NCBI GenBank assembly: GCA_020073615.1
Contig: JAIQEX010000019.1
Coordinates: 1-64,000 of the forward strand
Source of the DNA: Terriglobia bacterium
GTDB lineage: Bacteria; Acidobacteriota; Terriglobia; Bryobacterales; Bryobacteraceae
DNA: 64,000 nt
Reading direction: 5' to 3'
A program made the position numbers and the translations under genes. The notes beneath the pieces were generated by a model. It was not told the DNA's origin, made no database searches, and worked only from the letters and a program-made list of their open reading frames with translations. Of this stretch, positions 61,189 through 64,000 are shown piece after piece; positions within the stretch are counted from its first letter, which is position 1; every line of letters begins with the position of its first letter.

Positions 61189-62895
61189 TTAGTCGTCCAT
61201 AATGGTGGAAAGGTCTCCAACAGGTTCGTTAAACTCCCTGCAACGTAGAACCCGGCGCACAATCTTCCCGCTGCGCGTCTTAGGAATCGCATTCGTAACT
61301 TCGATCTCTTGCGGCATCGCAATGGGCGACAGACGTTTGCGGATATAGTTCATGATCTCCAGTTCCAGGTCGTCCGATGCTTCATAACCCGGCTTCAAAC
61401 TCACAAACGCCTTGACCACCTCCATGTTGACCGGATCGGGTTTGGCCACCGCCGCGGATTCCGCGACGGCGGGATGCTCCAGCAGGGCCGATTCGATCTC
61501 AAATGGGCCCACCAGGTGGCCGCCCGTGTTGATCACGTCGTCGTCGCGCCCTACAAACCAGTAGTAACCGTCGGCATCTATCGATGCCCGGTCTCCGCAG
61601 AGATACCAGCCGTTCTTGAACTTTGCCTGGTACCCCGCTTCGTCGTTCCAGTAAGAACGGATTAGTGAGGGCCAGCCAGGCCGGAGAGCAATCAGGCCGG
61701 TGGCTCCCGCCTGATTCAACGGTTCGTAGGTAGACGGATCGAGGACGGTGGCGGTGATGCCGGGAAACGGTTTGCCCATGGATCCGGGCTTGACTGCCAT
61801 TCCCGGGAAGTTCGTAATCACGATGCATCCGGTCTCCGTCTGCCAGAATGTGTCGTGGAACTCCTTGCCGAAGACCTTGCGCGACCACAGGACAGCCTCT
61901 GCGTTGAGCGGTTCGCCCACGCTGCAAAGATGCCGCAGGCTCGATAAGTCGTGCTGCCGGACCAACTCGTCTCCTTCCCGCATCAACATGCGAATGGCTG
62001 TCGGGGCGGAATACCACACCGTGACGCGGTGCTTCTCCATGAACTTGTACCAACGCTCGGCGCTAAAGCCGGAGTCCAACACCACTTGCGTGATGCCGTT
62101 CGCCCAGGGACCGATGATGCCGTACGAGGTCCCGGTTACCCAGCCCGGATCGGCATTGCACCAGTAGACGTCCTCCGGACGAAGATCGAGCACGCACTTG
62201 GCCGTCAGATACTGCGAGACGATCGAATAATGAACGTGCTGCGCGCCCTTGGGCTGGCCGGTCGTGCCCGACGTGTAGTGCAGTACCGATGGCGACTCCG
62301 CCACCGTTGGATAAACGTCAAAATGCTCGATTGGCGCCGCCTCTTCCATCTCGAGGGAGATTTCGCGGTTCTCCAGCGGAGCGTCCCCGGCATCCACCAC
62401 GACGATATGCCGCAGGCCCGGCAACCGCTCGCGGATCTTGCGCACTTTGTGGACATGCTTCCTTTGCGTGACGATCGCGGCGGTGTCGGCGTTGCAGAGC
62501 CGAACGAAGAGCGACTCGTCGCCGAACGCGGAATACAGCGGCTGCGCCACCGCTCCCGCTTTCAGGATGCCGAGAAAGCCGATGTATAACTCCGGCACGC
62601 GGTCCATGAACAAACAGACCCGTTCGCCTGGATGAATCCCCAGACTTACCAGGAAATGGGCTACGGTGTTGGAAAGAACGCGGACATCATTGTAAGTGAA
62701 GCGCTTTTCCCGGCCTTGATGATCTTCCCAGATCAGCGCCGGCTTGCCCGCCTGACCGAGGCGGCAGATGCGGTCGCTGCACATCCAGCCGATGTTCAGG
62801 CGGTCGCCCTTCTTATAACCCAACTCCCGCTCGGAAACTGACCAGTCGAAGTTTTCGAGAAGGTCTTGATACGAAAAGGAAACAGTTTCAGTCAT
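61189..62895 (-). CDS. acetyl/acyl-CoA synthetase-like AMP-forming ligase
   Basis: This 568-residue ANL-superfamily enzyme has the P-loop VLHYTSGTTGQPKGAQH, the A5-type motif DTFWQTETGCIVI, YLCGDRASIDADGYYWFVGR and the C-terminal catalytic Lys in IPKTRSGKIVRRVL. It most resembles AcsA (acetyl-CoA synthetase). ATG 62895 with GAGGAG upstream is preferred over a GTG 24 bases before it. Next to a private ACP gene it may load acyl groups onto ACP instead of, or as well as, CoA. Confidence 0.9.
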   Translation of the reverse strand: MTETVSFSYQDLLENFDWSVSERELGYKKGDRLNIGWMCSDRICRLGQAGKPALIWEDHQGREKRFTYNDVRVLSNTVAHFLVSLGIHPGERVCLFMDRVPELYIGFLGILKAGAVAQPLYSAFGDESLFVRLCNADTAAIVTQRKHVHKVRKIRERLPGLRHIVVVDAGDAPLENREISLEMEEAAPIEHFDVYPTVAESPSVLHYTSGTTGQPKGAQHVHYSIVSQYLTAKCVLDLRPEDVYWCNADPGWVTGTSYGIIGPWANGITQVVLDSGFSAERWYKFMEKHRVTVWYSAPTAIRMLMREGDELVRQHDLSSLRHLCSVGEPLNAEAVLWSRKVFGKEFHDTFWQTETGCIVITNFPGMAVKPGSMGKPFPGITATVLDPSTYEPLNQAGATGLIALRPGWPSLIRSYWNDEAGYQAKFKNGWYLCGDRASIDADGYYWFVGRDDDVINTGGHLVGPFEIESALLEHPAVAESAAVAKPDPVNMEVVKAFVSLKPGYEASDDLELEIMNYIRKRLSPIAMPQEIEVTNAIPKTRSGKIVRRVLRCREFNEPVGDLSTIMDD

Positions 62896-63053
62896 GTCCG
62901 ATGTTGCTCCTCGCTCCACGGGGACTGAAGCACGCTCCGAAATCTTCGGGCGCCCGTTTCGGGAATCACCACGCTACTTTGCGGAAGAAGTATACCACCC
63001 TTCGACGCGCGTTACAAGATAGTTTCAGACCTTAATATCTGTAGATGGAGGCG

Positions 63054-63338
63054 CTACCCGCGGGCCCCAACCGCGTGAATCTGGCGCAGGCAATCCTGGC
63101 CACATCCACGATCCTCCGGCCAGAAGGAGCAGGACTGTGCCCGTAGCGAGCACTCTGCGAAGATGCGCGTGCCGATGGCATGGCGCACATCCAAAGCGAT
63201 AATTGCGGTCCGGCTATTGGCTGGACACGTAACCGTCAGTGGCCTGCGTGTCCTCAGGTAAACTCGCCCCAGAGCCAACGCAACCGGGATGACCAGAGCC
63301 AAAACCAGATAGCCGATGAAGAAATACATTACCCACAT
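63054..63338 (-). CDS. small conserved membrane protein with Cys-rich tail
   Basis: This 94-residue protein has one N-terminal membrane helix (YFFIGYLVLALVIPVALAL) and a soluble tail with PLTVTCPANSRTAIIAL, RAQSCSFWPEDRGCGQDCLR. The spacing of five cysteines (C, then C-x8-C-x3-C with one more upstream) suggests metal or disulfide chemistry. I recall similar proteins in acidobacterial genomes with no assigned function. A very strong ribosome site (AGGAGG) lies before ATG 63338. Confidence 0.75.
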   Translation of the reverse strand: MWVMYFFIGYLVLALVIPVALALGRVYLRTRRPLTVTCPANSRTAIIALDVRHAIGTRIFAECSLRAQSCSFWPEDRGCGQDCLRQIHAVGARG

Positions 63339-63651
63339 CGCGACCTCCTGTGCCCAGCCGCCGTCCCGAACGAGATCTTCGCGTCCTCACGCCCAAACCG
63401 CGTGACATTTCCCCGAACAACGCCTCCCGCGGCGGCCTTGGGCGGCCGGGACTAATCCCGATCACAGGCGGCCGAAACGATTATATCAGGAGAAACGGGT
63501 CCTGTCATACCTATATGCGCTGTTCCGAAACCACGAATGGGAATGGCCTATCATCGAGAGATGAACCCAAGGGTGCTTGCCGCCGCTCTCCTGCCGGCGG
63601 CTGTGCGCGGGACCGATCTTCTGAAACTGTATACTAAGTGAGGTGACAAAG
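63339..63651. other. 313-bp intergenic region
   Basis: I see no convincing gene here. It holds the upstream region of the divergent membrane gene, a 7-bp stem (GCCGCCG at 63579-63585, CGGCGGC at 63595-63601) and a TATACT at about 63630 that may serve as a -10 for the gene starting at 63652. No clear -35 box matches it. Confidence 0.4.
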
Positions 63652-64000
63652 ATGGCGACACGCAAACCGAAAGCGAAAACGCGAACGAAAGTCGAGGCCG
63701 GGATGTTGGCCTTGACCGATGTGAACGCCCTTCCTGCAAGAGCGGTACTCGAGAAGGCGCCTCTCAGCATATACAAGTTTCGCTACACGACCGGCCCTTT
63801 TCTCCTGCCGCAGAATTCGGGTTCCCTGGACTGGACGCTCCTCAACAACGATACGACCCAACAGGTGGCGCGGGTGACGGTGTTCAAGTGCCCGGTTGGC
63901 ATGGTTAAGTCCGCGGCGGCGCCGGGGCCGCTGGTGGTGACCCTCGATCCGAATGAAAGCACTCACAACGCCAATAAGTACGTGGAAGGTTTTGCCTACG
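63652..64000 (+). CDS. unknown gene running off the window (partial)
   Basis: At least 116 residues are present. The start is basic (MATRKPKAKTRTKVEAG), followed by a beta-rich stretch (LSIYKFRYTTGPFLLPQNSG, SLDWTLLNNDTTQQVARVTV). GAGGTGACAAAG before ATG supports the start. There is no signal peptide. I do not recognise a family; the latter part looks like an all-beta domain. Confidence 0.65.
   Translation, partial: MATRKPKAKTRTKVEAGMLALTDVNALPARAVLEKAPLSIYKFRYTTGPFLLPQNSGSLDWTLLNNDTTQQVARVTVFKCPVGMVKSAAAPGPLVVTLDPNESTHNANKYVEGFAY

Overview
This is a 64-kb, GC-rich, gene-dense bacterial chromosome segment with no rRNA, tRNA, CRISPR array or transposase that I can see. The gene content suggests an acidobacterium of the Solibacter/Bryobacter type: a complete Tol-Pal cluster, bacillithiol genes (bshA and a ypdA-like gene), a fused spermidine synthase-like membrane protein, an acidobacterial-style phospholipase C, and several small secreted or membrane proteins known mostly from that phylum. 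The phylum call is inference from gene content and protein resemblance, not from a marker-gene tree.

Layout. Positions 1-4400 are a graveyard: the end of a SEC-C protein (probably SecA), a wrecked animal-type haem peroxidase, an intact phospholipase C-family gene, a formamidopyrimidine-glycosylase stub, an orphan DUF433 gene, a frameshifted HigA-like antitoxin behind a palindromic operator, and a gene with an internal deletion. After a lysozyme-like transglycosylase, 5076-13813 (minus strand) is one efflux operon: response regulator, histidine kinase, TolC, adaptor, RND pump and a YVTN propeller protein. From 13933 to 19863 come a sugar transferase and tolQ-tolR-tonB/tolA-like-tolB-pal-cpoB. 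From 19933 to 29195 (plus) lie deoC, a polyprenyl glycosylphosphotransferase, a phosphoribosyltransferase, an exported methyltransferase-like protein, an orphan histidine kinase, a propeller lipoprotein, bshA, a Uma2 protein and an S41 protease. A lower-GC patch at 29.6-30.8 kb holds two uncharacterised membrane/exported genes and a 117-bp tandem duplication. Then follow glutamate dehydrogenase, mutS, anmK, ypdA/alaS and a Cys/Met PLP enzyme.

The most interesting block is 43775-51304. Six overlapping or nearly abutting genes encode an FHA protein, a 31-residue membrane peptide, a PP2C phosphatase, a Ser/Thr kinase with TPR-like tail, a single 1076-residue polypeptide joining an FtsW/RodA glycosyltransferase to a penicillin-binding transpeptidase, and a second FHA protein. 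It resembles the actinobacterial fhaA-fhaB-pstP-rodA-pbpA-pknAB locus, but with the polymerase pair fused. It reads as a phosphorylation-controlled peptidoglycan synthesis unit.

The second notable block is 59189-62895 (minus): an acetyl/acyl-CoA synthetase-like ligase, an acyl carrier protein, an alpha-oxoamine synthase (Kbl-like) and AcpS. This is a complete set for carrier-bound acyl activation and condensation with an amino acid. The far end carries a small conserved membrane gene and the start of an unknown gene that runs off the window.
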